A program made the translations under genes and the position numbers. From CAYSEQ01 sp964430475 (GTDB taxonomy: Bacteria; Patescibacteriota; Microgenomatia; UBA8517), in assembly GCA_964430475.1 (NCBI GenBank), contig CAYSEQ010000018.1:1-12283 (forward strand): 12,283 nucleotides of DNA, in the 5' to 3' direction. The first letter of the stretch is position 1. Each line of letters begins with the position of its first letter. Below the pieces are notes generated by a model, which had not been told where the DNA came from, searched no databases, and saw only the letters and a list, made by a program, of their open reading frames with translations. Positions 1 to 6,429 of this stretch are shown piece after piece.

Positions 1-6
1 GAAAAT

Positions 7-435
7 TTGGCAAAAAGATATCCAGAGAAATTGTTGGTTTTTTACGACGAAATAAAAGAAGCTATATTGCAAGAACATGGTGCAGAAAAAATCGCGGTAG
101 TAGCCCAAATAAAGTTCGCGGAAGGCAAAAAACCAATTATTGCGGTAAGAAAAGATCCTAATTCTGAACCCCTAGCAATCCCCTTTGGAGTAAATTCTTG
201 GGACATAGAAAACCCTGGAAGGGTATTTTATGCCGAGGTTGAATTACCAGATGATCCAACAAAAAAGGCAAAAGCAAGAATTGTCGCTATTAATATGGTA
301 CTCGATGCAAACTATATTCTTATTTCTAGAGGCTTAAGCGAATTACTAACAGTTAAAGAGGAAGATAGAAAAATTCGCATAACCCGAATTTACGAAGATA
401 CAAGTAAAATCAATCTTGATGAAAAAATTAAATAA
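7..435 (+). CDS. Hypothetical protein, possibly cut at the window edge
   Basis: I do not recognise this family. The frame encodes about 142 residues from a TTG at base 7 (reading M-A-K-R-Y-P) but is open to base 1, so the true start may lie outside the window; only six upstream bases are visible and they show no ribosome binding site. The protein is soluble-looking and charged, with no membrane segment or signal peptide. Its middle (about residues 26-100) alternates short beta-like stretches such as KIAVVAQIKF and RVFYAEVEL, and it ends in a charged tail. It converges on nnrD with about 30 bases between the stops and no clear hairpin terminator. Codon use and base composition match the neighbours, so I take it as a real gene of unknown function. 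Confidence 0.7.
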   Translation: MAKRYPEKLLVFYDEIKEAILQEHGAEKIAVVAQIKFAEGKKPIIAVRKDPNSEPLAIPFGVNSWDIENPGRVFYAEVELPDDPTKKAKARIVAINMVLDANYILISRGLSELLTVKEEDRKIRITRIYEDTSKINLDEKIK

Positions 436-465
436 ATAAGATTTAAACAAAATAGCCCTTTCCCT

Positions 466-1380
466 TCAATTCAACATAGAACCTAAAGTTTCCGGAATTT
501 TTTCTGCTAAATCATCGGCATTATAAAAAACTCCAACTTTTTCGTAGAGGTTATCCGCTGCCCTTTTGGCAATAAAGGAAGAGGATGCTGCTGCAAGAAA
601 AGGGTCGTTTTTTGCAAGAAGAGCAACCGTTAGACCTGCCAAAACATCTCCTGTCCCTCCTTTTGTCATGCCAGGGTTTCCTCCTTTTATAATAACTACT
701 TTACTGGGTGAGGCAACAAACGTCTCGGGTCCTTTTAAAACAATTACACAGTTGTATTTTTTTGAAAAACTCCAAACCAGACTTCCTATGTTTTCCTCAC
801 TTACAGTATTTAAGTTTTGAACATCTTCACCAAAAAGCAATTGAAATTCTTTTTTGTTAGGGGTAATAATACTGCCTGGAGGTATGGATTCGGGATCTAA
901 GACTTGCAAGCTACCAGCATCAATTACCCATCTTTTATTTGGAAATTTACTAAGCAATCTCTGCGTTATTTTTCTAGTTCTTTCCCCCTCCTTGTCATAA
1001 TTTTTTCTATTTAAACTTCCTTCTCCCTTATCTTTTTTGACTTTTGGTTTTTGATGTTCTCTGCTATACCTCATGAACCCTGGGCCTATTAAGACAGCAT
1101 CGGACTTTTCAATATAAGCCTCGACATCCCCCCAAGGAACCCAGATAAAAGATGCAAGTTTTGACTTTATCTTTTCAGCAACCCTCCCCACCGAAGAGTC
1201 AGGCGAAGCAAAAAAAACCATATCCACGATCCTTGAGGCAACATTTAAAGCCAAAATCGGGGCCCCATGGAAAAGCTTACTTCCGCCAATAATTGTAACC
1301 TGGCCATTATCTTCACCGGAGGATCTTGGATGGGGTTTATAAAGTTTATTAAGTTCTTTTGGGTCAAAAACTTTCACCAT
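466..1380 (-). CDS. nnrD: ADP-dependent NAD(P)H-hydrate dehydratase (YjeF C-terminal/NnrD family)
   Basis: Repairs hydrated NADH/NADPH (S-form NADHX) using ADP or ATP in the cytosol; the family has a ribokinase-like fold. Visible signatures are GGSKLFHGAP near residues 32-41, IGPGFMR (98-104), VIDAGSLQVL (152-161), ITPNKKEFQLLFG (172-184), VLKGPETFVA (214-223) and the diagnostic GNPGMTKGGTGDVLAG (234-249), whose D245 is the expected catalytic base. The 304-residue length fits the dehydratase half alone; the NnrE epimerase half usually fused to it in other bacteria is absent and is not elsewhere in the window. A lysine-rich insertion (about residues 106-138) sits after the GPG motif where relatives have a short loop. 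The ATG at 1380 is the first plausible start and diverges from the DUF5654-like gene across 56 bp. Confidence 0.92.
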   Translation of the reverse strand: MVKVFDPKELNKLYKPHPRSSGEDNGQVTIIGGSKLFHGAPILALNVASRIVDMVFFASPDSSVGRVAEKIKSKLASFIWVPWGDVEAYIEKSDAVLIGPGFMRYSREHQKPKVKKDKGEGSLNRKNYDKEGERTRKITQRLLSKFPNKRWVIDAGSLQVLDPESIPPGSIITPNKKEFQLLFGEDVQNLNTVSEENIGSLVWSFSKKYNCVIVLKGPETFVASPSKVVIIKGGNPGMTKGGTGDVLAGLTVALLAKNDPFLAAASSSFIAKRAADNLYEKVGVFYNADDLAEKIPETLGSMLN

Positions 1381-1397
1381 ATTTATTGCTTATCAGC

Positions 1398-1426
1398 CTG
1401 GCAAGCGTCTACAATTAGTATATACT
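1398..1426 (+). promoter_or_regulatory. Predicted sigma70-type promoter of the DUF5654-like gene
   Basis: CTGGCA (1398-1403) and TATACT (1421-1426) are separated by 17 bp, close to the -35/-10 consensus. The -10 ends 10 bases before the ATG at 1437, so the transcript would have a leader of about four bases and no room for a ribosome binding site. The -10 lies inside a perfect 12-bp palindrome, TAGTATATACTA (1416-1427), so a second TATACT faces the opposite way towards nnrD with a predicted leader near 30 bases. No good -35 is seen for the nnrD direction. The palindrome could be a shared promoter core or an operator half-way between the divergent genes. Confidence 0.5.
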
Positions 1427-1436
1427 ACAACCAAAA

Positions 1437-1772
1437 ATGGCATCGACAAAAACAAAATCAAATTCGGATAGTATCTACGAAAAAGAGTTAGAAAAACAAA
1501 AAACAATAGAGGCTTTAATAAAAAAAGAGGCAGAAGAATTCCGAAAACAATTTGCCAAAACCCTTCTAAGATTGGTAACCAGCGGATTTGGTCTTGTCGC
1601 TGCCCTTGCATGGAACGAACTTATTAAGGAAGTCATCAAAACCTATATTGAACCCTTTTTTGGTAAAGATTCAGGATTCGTATCTTTGATAATTTATGCA
1701 TTAGTAGTAACCTTCTTGGCTGTATTTGTAACCTATCAGTTAAGTAAAATCGTCAAAGAAGAAAAAGAATAA
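1437..1772 (+). CDS. DUF5654-like small membrane protein
   Basis: A 111-residue protein with a charged N-terminal helix (about residues 12-40, rich in Lys/Glu), a first hydrophobic helix (about 43-63) containing SGFGLVAALAWNELI, a short amphipathic link with PFFGKDSG, and a second hydrophobic helix (about 82-102), ending in a Lys/Glu tail. The AALAWNE motif after a TSGFGL-type segment is what I associate with DUF5654, a family of unknown function seen in CPR bacteria and archaea; this assignment is from memory of the motif. It is probably an integral membrane protein with two spans. It is divergent from nnrD and convergent with the 1785-2102 gene, 12 bp apart, so it is most likely monocistronic. 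The predicted -10 lies only 10 bases before the ATG. Confidence 0.8.
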   Translation: MASTKTKSNSDSIYEKELEKQKTIEALIKKEAEEFRKQFAKTLLRLVTSGFGLVAALAWNELIKEVIKTYIEPFFGKDSGFVSLIIYALVVTFLAVFVTYQLSKIVKEEKE

Positions 1773-1784
1773 ACAATTAATCAA

Positions 1785-2102
1785 TTAATCTTTGTCCCCG
1801 CGAGGCTGACTCATATCAATAAAGGTAGGAAACCATCTTTTGCCCACTGATCTACCACCCTCAAAAGGACCTTGGGCAGAATCTCCCTTTTTATGCGTTG
1901 CCCCTTCTAAACCCGATTTTTGGAACCCAGCATCATTTTGATGCTCTGAAATTTCTCCTTCTATAAGCCTCCAACGAATTGGGTATCCTTTCTCTACATG
2001 CCTTTCCACTACTATCCATCTTGCTCCATCAGAAATCTTTGCTTTGGGCCTTCTAAATGGACTGTAAACTTTATCACCAATCTGATATTTTTTCCTTGGC
2101 AT
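1785..2102 (-). CDS. Hypothetical small basic protein
   Basis: I do not recognise the family. The 105-residue product starts MPRKKYQIGDKVYSPFRR; the YxxGDKV segment followed by the beta-like stretch WIVVERHVEKGYPIRWRLIEGE (about residues 29-50) suggests a small SH3/KOW-like barrel, which would fit nucleic acid or protein binding, but this is inference from pattern only. The second half (about 55-105) is glycine-rich and polar with little predicted structure. There is no signal peptide or membrane segment. It lies 12 bp downstream of recF on the same strand and could be the last gene of that operon, but it also has its own TATACT box six bases before the ATG. Confidence 0.65.
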   Translation of the reverse strand: MPRKKYQIGDKVYSPFRRPKAKISDGARWIVVERHVEKGYPIRWRLIEGEISEHQNDAGFQKSGLEGATHKKGDSAQGPFEGGRSVGKRWFPTFIDMSQPRGDKD

Positions 2103-2108
2103 AGTAAA

Positions 2109-2114
2109 AGTATA
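2109..2114 (-). promoter_or_regulatory. Possible -10 box of the small basic protein gene
   Basis: Read on the minus strand, TATACT is followed by six bases (TTTACT) and then the ATG at 2102. This spacing would place the transcription start at or next to the start codon, giving a leaderless mRNA. No convincing -35 is found 16-18 bp upstream, where the sequence is the 3' end of recF, so the element may be weak or fortuitous. Confidence 0.3.
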
Positions 2115-3218
2115 CTACTTTAGATTAATTACATCACCCTCCTTTACGTCTTCAACAAAATGTGGGTCGGCAGTTGTGATAATTGTTTGTTGATTTTTGG
2201 CTATCTCAAAAACAATTTTTCTATGCTCGTGATCAAGTTCAGAAAAAATATCGTCCAGAAGAAGTACGGGTTTTTCTCCGCTAACTTTCTCAATGTAAGA
2301 AAGCTCGGCAAGCTTTAACCAAAGAACACACATCCTCTGCTCTCCCCGCGAACCATACAAGGAAAGTTCTTTCTCACCGCTTTTGATTTTTGACCTTCCA
2401 TCTTTTATTTTAAAAATCATCTCATCTCTATGAGGGCCAACCAAAGTAGCACCAGCTGCAATTTCTTCTTCAGCATACTGCTCAAGCCTAGCTTCCGATA
2501 TAGCACTTTTGTCATATTCTATAAAGAAACCACTTACAATCCCAAAGTGGTAGGAATTCACAAATTCAATAAATTCTTCCCTTTTCTTGGCAATGTAATC
2601 TCCATTTTTAATTAGAAGTTTATTCCAAAAAAGAAGAAGATTCCGTGATAAACCCTTCTCCCTTATATCCAAAAGTAATTTGTTTCTTTGCCTTAGGCCT
2701 TTCTCATAAGAAAGGACCGCACGTCTGTATTCTCTGTCAACTTGGGAAAGTACCGTATCCAAAAACTTTCTCCGAATCGAAGGGGAGTTAGTCACAAGTT
2801 CCATATCCCAAGGCCCAAAAAGAACAGCCTTAAATGTACCGGCAAAATCAATCAATCTCTTACTAATCCCGTTAACTAAAAGCTTTTTCCTGGCAACCTT
2901 TTCTAACCTCCTTGGAATATCCCCTACACTAATCTCGCCTCTGGTAATAACCACCTCGAGATTATTGGCAAGACTCTTCTTCCCTACTTCCTCCACTGTC
3001 GTTGCCTTTACTCTTGCAATTTCCTGAGTATAATTAATCATTTCCTCCTCAACTCTAGCTCTAAAAGACTTGCCAGTTGAAAGAAGAAAAATTCCTTCAA
3101 TTATATTCGTCTTACCCGAAGCGTTTGGACCGACTAAAACGCTAATTTTAGGAGAAAACTCAATTTTTTTAAGCGTAAAATTTCTAAAATTGTTAAGCTG
3201 AATGTCGTTAATATGCAT
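2115..3218 (-). CDS. recF: RecF, SMC/ABC-type DNA repair ATPase
   Basis: RecF loads RecA at single-strand gaps together with RecO and RecR. The 367-residue length is normal. Visible motifs are the N-terminal LNNFRNF, Walker A GPNASGKT (residues 30-37), a GPHRDE segment in the second half, the ABC-type signature GSRGEQR (about 289-295) and Walker B VLLLDD (318-323) followed by IFSELD, which is typical of RecF rather than of SMC proteins. It starts two bases after the GT2 stop, which indicates co-transcription with mutM, the 36-codon ORF and the GT2 gene. RecF often sits in the dnaA-dnaN-gyrB cluster; here it is instead among repair and envelope genes. No Shine-Dalgarno stronger than CTGAGA is visible. 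Confidence 0.95.
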   Translation of the reverse strand: MHINDIQLNNFRNFTLKKIEFSPKISVLVGPNASGKTNIIEGIFLLSTGKSFRARVEEEMINYTQEIARVKATTVEEVGKKSLANNLEVVITRGEISVGDIPRRLEKVARKKLLVNGISKRLIDFAGTFKAVLFGPWDMELVTNSPSIRRKFLDTVLSQVDREYRRAVLSYEKGLRQRNKLLLDIREKGLSRNLLLFWNKLLIKNGDYIAKKREEFIEFVNSYHFGIVSGFFIEYDKSAISEARLEQYAEEEIAAGATLVGPHRDEMIFKIKDGRSKIKSGEKELSLYGSRGEQRMCVLWLKLAELSYIEKVSGEKPVLLLDDIFSELDHEHRKIVFEIAKNQQTIITTADPHFVEDVKEGDVINLK

Positions 3219-3220
3219 TC

Positions 3221-4084
3221 TCAGAAACCATTCTCAATAAGTTCAAGCAAGGATTTAATCTTCTTAAGTTTCCTGGGTTTCTTAAAAAGGAGTATGAGAT
3301 TTGATTTTATAATTTCCAAAAATGATATCCCGAAACTTTCTTCAAGGGCAATTTTCCCACCCATCGGGTATTCTTTGCGAAGATCAATTGGAATTCCAGC
3401 TATTCTTTTTAAATGCAAAGTGGCATACTTTCTTATCGTTCCTAAGTTCCCAAATTTTCTAAACCTTCTAAGTGAAAAGGTGTATTTTGGGTCACGAAAA
3501 ACTTCAAATCTTAAGCCCTTTTTGACTGCTCTTCGAATAAACTCACCATCCTCTGCAAAAATACCCTCCTTAAAACCCCCGGTTTTATTAAGCTTAATTC
3601 TCTTAATACCTATCAGTGCCCCCAGGCTTGTCGGTTGACCAATACTTTTTCCTATCTCAACATTTAAGTTGATAAAAGTTGTTATCGCTTTGTCCTTTGC
3701 ATATTTACTGTCTGGCTCGCACCAACAAGTAAAAATATCCACATCCAAGGATTTAATCCTATATCCAATCCCTTCCAAAAAATAAAAGGGTAACCTATCG
3801 TCAGCATCCATAAAGATAAGCCATTCACCCCGTGCTTTTTTTGAGCCTAAATTTCTCTGATATGAGACATCCCTTTTTTTACTTTTTAAAATAGAAAGCG
3901 CAGGAATCCTCTTTCTAAAACTTAAGGCATTTTGGACTGTTCCATCTTCAGATTCCGCATCCACAACAATAACCTCAAAATCTTTAAAAGTTTGATTTGA
4001 AAGATCTTCCAATAGTTTTGGTAAATATTTCTCCTCATTCAATGTAGGAATGATTATTGAGAAAAAGACCTTTTTTCTCCTCAT
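3221..4084 (-). CDS. Family 2 glycosyltransferase (GT-A fold)
   Basis: Transfers a sugar from a nucleotide-sugar donor; the acceptor cannot be read from the sequence. The N-terminal half carries the GT2 signatures FSIIIPTLNEEKYL (about residues 8-21), EVIVVDAESEDGT (37-49, with D42 expected to contact the nucleotide), QRNLG (76-80), the metal-binding DAD in FMDADDR (93-95) and FAEDGEF (176-182), which corresponds to the ED catalytic-base region. The C-terminal third is rich in Arg/Lys with no clear membrane helix, so it is probably cytosolic or peripherally membrane-bound. Its 287 residues fit single-domain GT2 enzymes. The ATG overlaps the TGA of the upstream 36-codon ORF by four bases (ATGA), and recF follows after two bases. 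A role in surface polysaccharide or glycolipid synthesis is likely but inferred. Confidence 0.88.
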   Translation of the reverse strand: MRRKKVFFSIIIPTLNEEKYLPKLLEDLSNQTFKDFEVIVVDAESEDGTVQNALSFRKRIPALSILKSKKRDVSYQRNLGSKKARGEWLIFMDADDRLPFYFLEGIGYRIKSLDVDIFTCWCEPDSKYAKDKAITTFINLNVEIGKSIGQPTSLGALIGIKRIKLNKTGGFKEGIFAEDGEFIRRAVKKGLRFEVFRDPKYTFSLRRFRKFGNLGTIRKYATLHLKRIAGIPIDLRKEYPMGGKIALEESFGISFLEIIKSNLILLFKKPRKLKKIKSLLELIENGF

Positions 4085-4191
4085 AGATTAAAAACTTTTA
4101 ATAAATTTTTAAGGTTACCTCCATAAATATTTTTACCTAAATTACCTTTAATTACTTTCTCAGGTTTAAAGGTATTAATATCTGAAGTCAT
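4081..4191 (-). CDS. Small ORF (36 aa) translationally coupled to the GT2 gene; possible gene remnant
   Basis: On the minus strand an ATG at 4191 opens a 36-codon frame whose TGA stop overlaps the ATG of the GT2 gene in an ATGA arrangement. An AGGGA lies four bases before its ATG, one of the few Shine-Dalgarno-like sequences in the window. The peptide runs MTSDINTFKPEKVIKG and then on to KNIYGGNLKNLLKVF. The closing pattern, Ile-Tyr-x2-Asn-x3-Leu-Leu, resembles the C-terminal end of amidohydrolase-type TIM-barrel proteins, so it may be the tail of a decayed gene; the frame stays open upstream of the ATG only to a TAG about 12 codons earlier. Either a genuine coupled microprotein or a remnant is possible. 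The overlap and coding-like composition are the only support. Confidence 0.35.
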   Translation of the reverse strand: MTSDINTFKPEKVIKGNLGKNIYGGNLKNLLKVFNL

Positions 4192-4240
4192 AAATTCCCT
4201 GGCAAAGCCATTGAATCTTAAAAACTAAAATCTAATCCGG

Positions 4241-5089
4241 TTACTTTTGGCAGACAGGACAAAAATAAGTACCTCTACCTGACAGGAAAAATTTTTGGAT
4301 CTTTGCTTTATGACAACGCTCACAAGGTTCTCCTTCCCTTCCATAGACAAGGGTGTGTTCTTGATATTTTCCTTCTCGCCCGTCTGGTGTTACGTACATA
4401 AGTTCCGATGCCCCACCCCATTTTAGTCCTTCCCTAAGAACAGTATGAATCGCCTCATATACACTTTTTGCCTCTTTTTCACTTAAACTCTTAGCTAATT
4501 TCTTAGGATGAATTTTTGCAAGCCAGAGCGCGTCGTTTGCATATATATTTCCAACCCCTGCTATTTTTTCTTGGTCCATCAAGACCAACTTTATAGCACG
4601 ATTTGTACTTGAAAGAATACTTTTAAACTTTTCAAATGTTAAATCTTTAAAAGGCTCGGGTCCAAGTTTTCCAACAAATCCAGTGGTCTCGACATCGTTT
4701 GTCTTAACAACCTTTATCCAACCAAAACGCCTTAAGTCGTTGTAGTAGAGCTTACCTTCCCGGTCCAAGTGGAAAATAACATGAGTGTGTCTACCATCAA
4801 TACCACCTATAACCTTGGAGGATAAATCCGGAGGATTTTTAAGATTAGGACCTCTGTAAATTAGTTGTCCGGTTAATTTGATATGGATAACGAAAGAATA
4901 TCCATTTGAAAGATCAATCGCCAAAACCTTACCAAAACGTCTTACATTTTTTATCCTTGCTCCCTTGACAACTTCTACATCACCAGAAAAAACTTTTGGA
5001 AATTTTATTTCAACCCCTTCAACTTTATGACCTACAAGATATTTTTGGAGTTGCAATTTTATTGATTCTACCTCTGGAAGCTCTGGCAT
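4241..5089 (-). CDS. mutM: Formamidopyrimidine-DNA glycosylase (Fpg/MutM)
   Basis: A bifunctional glycosylase/AP lyase that removes 8-oxoguanine and formamidopyrimidines in base excision repair. The start is fixed by MPELPEVE: Pro2 is the catalytic nucleophile after Met removal and Glu3 is the general acid, so the 27 extra in-frame codons upstream are not used. Other motifs are RRFGK (K54, matching the essential Lys57 of E. coli), HIKLTGQL (69-76), DLRRFGW (118-124), GVGNIYAND (178-186) and a C-terminal zinc finger with Cys256, 259, 277 and 280, with R272 in the SGRGTYFC loop that reads the lesion. Length 282 is normal. It leads the group mutM, 36-codon ORF, GT2 gene, recF. A TATAAT box lies seven bases before the ATG. 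Confidence 0.96.
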   Translation of the reverse strand: MPELPEVESIKLQLQKYLVGHKVEGVEIKFPKVFSGDVEVVKGARIKNVRRFGKVLAIDLSNGYSFVIHIKLTGQLIYRGPNLKNPPDLSSKVIGGIDGRHTHVIFHLDREGKLYYNDLRRFGWIKVVKTNDVETTGFVGKLGPEPFKDLTFEKFKSILSSTNRAIKLVLMDQEKIAGVGNIYANDALWLAKIHPKKLAKSLSEKEAKSVYEAIHTVLREGLKWGGASELMYVTPDGREGKYQEHTLVYGREGEPCERCHKAKIQKFFLSGRGTYFCPVCQK

Positions 5090-5096
5090 AGAACCA

Positions 5097-5126
5097 ATTA
5101 TAGTACATACAATAACCAAGCAACAA
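5097..5126 (-). promoter_or_regulatory. Predicted promoter of mutM
   Basis: On the minus strand TTGTTG (5126-5121) and a perfect TATAAT (5102-5097) are separated by 18 bp. Seven bases then lead to the mutM ATG at 5089, so transcription would start at or one base before the start codon and give a leaderless transcript. The promoter begins about 80 bp after the heptad array ends, consistent with mutM opening a new transcription unit. Confidence 0.55.
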
Positions 5127-5205
5127 TAAAAACGAAAAATTGGAAATTCTGATATCCAAACTTTAAACAAATCACAACTAAATTAAAAGTTTAAAGTTAA
5201 AAATT

Positions 5206-5514
5206 TTAGAATCAAGAAGCTAGAATCTAGAATTAAGAATTAGGAATTTAGAATTTAGAATTTTGGATTTCTTAATCGTTAACCATCGACCATTAATCAT
5301 TTTTTGAAAATTTGGATTTATTTAGGATTTAGGATTTGGAATTTTTCTAGGATTTAGCTTGTCTGCCGTCTAGGCCGAAACTTAGGATTTAGGATTTCTT
5401 AATTATTAACCATTAACCATCAATCATTAACCATTAATAGTTGTTTGGAATTTGGGATTTGGAATTTGTTTAGAATTTAGAATTTAGAATTTAGAATTTC
5501 TTAACCACCAACCA
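5206..5514. repeat. Three-module heptanucleotide repeat array in the mutM-GT4 intergenic region
   Basis: The 411-base stretch between the two genes holds no gene; most of it is repeat. On the + strand it follows one grammar three times: TTAGAAT/TTAGGAT-like heptads, a TTC linker, then TTAACCA-like heptads. Module 1 has nine heptads (5206-5268), TTC (5269-5271) and four heptads (5272-5299). Module 2 has heptads between about 5311 and 5353, an interruption containing GCCGTCTAGGC (5365-5375), two TTAGGAT copies (5382-5395), TTC (5396-5398) and six heptads (5399-5440). Module 3 has TTGGAAT, TTGGGAT and TTGGAAT (5445-5465), four perfect TTAGAAT copies (5470-5497), TTC (5498-5500), then TTAACCA and CCAACCA (5501-5514), which are already the last codons and stop of the GT4 gene. 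Bases 5103-5205 are AT-rich and hold only the mutM promoter. Confidence 0.9.
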
Positions 5515-6429
5515 TTTTTACCACCTTCTTAATTTTCTTAACAAACACTTCTTTAGAAAATCTTCTTGCGTTCTCTTGGAGTTCGAATCTATCCCACTTC
5601 TTGCTTTCAATTCTCTTTATTGCCTTACCAACCTCCGATATGTCTACCTTGTCAATCAACACACCCGTCACCCCATCGATTACGGTTTCCCTAAACCCCC
5701 CGCCGTTAAAAGCTATAACAGGGGTACCTGCTGCTTGGGCTTCAACCACAGTCATTCCAAAATCCTCATCTCGTGCTAGAGCAACAAAAGCGCTGGCCCT
5801 TGCATAAAGTTCCCATAAGTCTTCATCGGAAACCCTTCCCAAAAACTCTATACTTTTAAACTTTTGGCCCTTAAGTTTTGACTCTATATTAGAAAAACCC
5901 CGTGCCTCACCTACTATCTTGAGCCTTTTACCCAGTCTTTCAAAAATCCATATTGCTTCTTCTATCCCTTTTGCTCCTACTAAACGCGAGGCAATTAGAT
6001 AATAATTATCCTTAGTCNNNNNNNNNNNNNNNNNNNNNNNNNNNNNNNNNNNNNNNNNNNNNNNNNNNNNNNNNNNNNNNNNNNNNNNNNNNNNNNNNNN
6101 NNNNNNNNNNNNNNNNNACCTACCCTAAAACCCCTTGTTATATACCAGCTCGAACTAGTTATTACTAGATCAAACCCACTCAAATCAAAACTTTTCCAAA
6201 TAAGGGGTGTCAAAAACCTCAAAGGGCTATAGAAACTGTCTATCTTCAAGATTGTTGATAAGAAACTTTCGTAAATCTTTTTTCCTTTGAACCTTTGACC
6301 TGCTCTTGAATTTCTGACATAAAAAGCAGTATATATTGGGGAGTCGGGAAAAATTTCACTTAAAACTTCCAGTACTTTCTCTGCACCACCAAGTTCCCTC
6401 AAGTAGTCATGTACTAAGGCAATTTTCAT
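5501..6429 (-). CDS. GT4-type (GT-B fold) glycosyltransferase, interrupted by an assembly gap
   Basis: Both halves belong to one gene. The N-terminal part starts MKIALVHDYLRELGGAEKVL, the glycine-rich acceptor-domain opening of GT4 enzymes, followed by FPDSPIYT and FDLSGFDLVITSSSW, and runs about 104 residues into the gap. After the gap the frame is open from 6017 to the stop and encodes about 172 residues: YYLIASRLVGAKG, LGKRLKIVG, SIEFLGRVSDEDL, and the EDFGMTVVE segment that is the E-x7-E donor-binding motif, followed by AAGTPVIAFNGGG. Relatives are about 370-380 residues, so roughly 90-100 residues are missing, more than the 100 N can hold; the two halves are also in different frames across the N run. 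The ATG overlaps the exonuclease stop (TAATG), implying coupled translation. The stop codon lies in a TTAACCA heptad of the repeat array. Likely role: envelope polysaccharide or glycolipid synthesis (inference). Confidence 0.85.
6018..6117. other. Assembly gap (100 N) inside the GT4 gene
   Basis: Exactly 100 N. Comparison with the expected domain order of the GT4 family suggests about 270-300 bases are really missing, so the N run is a placeholder of arbitrary length. Confidence 0.95.

Noticed and set aside
1775..1791. AATTAATC tandem repeat as a recombination site
   Set aside because: Only two 8-base copies in AT-rich DNA at convergent gene ends; easily chance, with no supporting structure.
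3213..3638. Plus-strand ORF opposite the GT2 gene
   Set aside because: It is antisense to a well-supported glycosyltransferase and has no recognisable domain.
4249..4258. GGCAGACAGG shared with the 5361 region (GTCTGCC on the other strand) as a repeat family
   Set aside because: The match is about eight bases and lies in codons for the MutM zinc finger, so coincidence is the simplest explanation.
5090..5170. 27-codon N-terminal extension of MutM
   Set aside because: Fpg needs Pro at position 2 after processing; MPELPEVE at 5089 is the only workable start, and the promoter's -10 box lies within the extension.
5206..5514. CRISPR array
   Set aside because: Units are 7 bases and tandem, without 20-40 base spacers, and no cas gene is in the window.
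5501..5842. Separate short gene starting with TTG at 5842
   Set aside because: The frame is open back to the gap at 6017 and encodes the YYLIASRLV donor-domain opening, so it is the C-terminal half of the GT4 gene.
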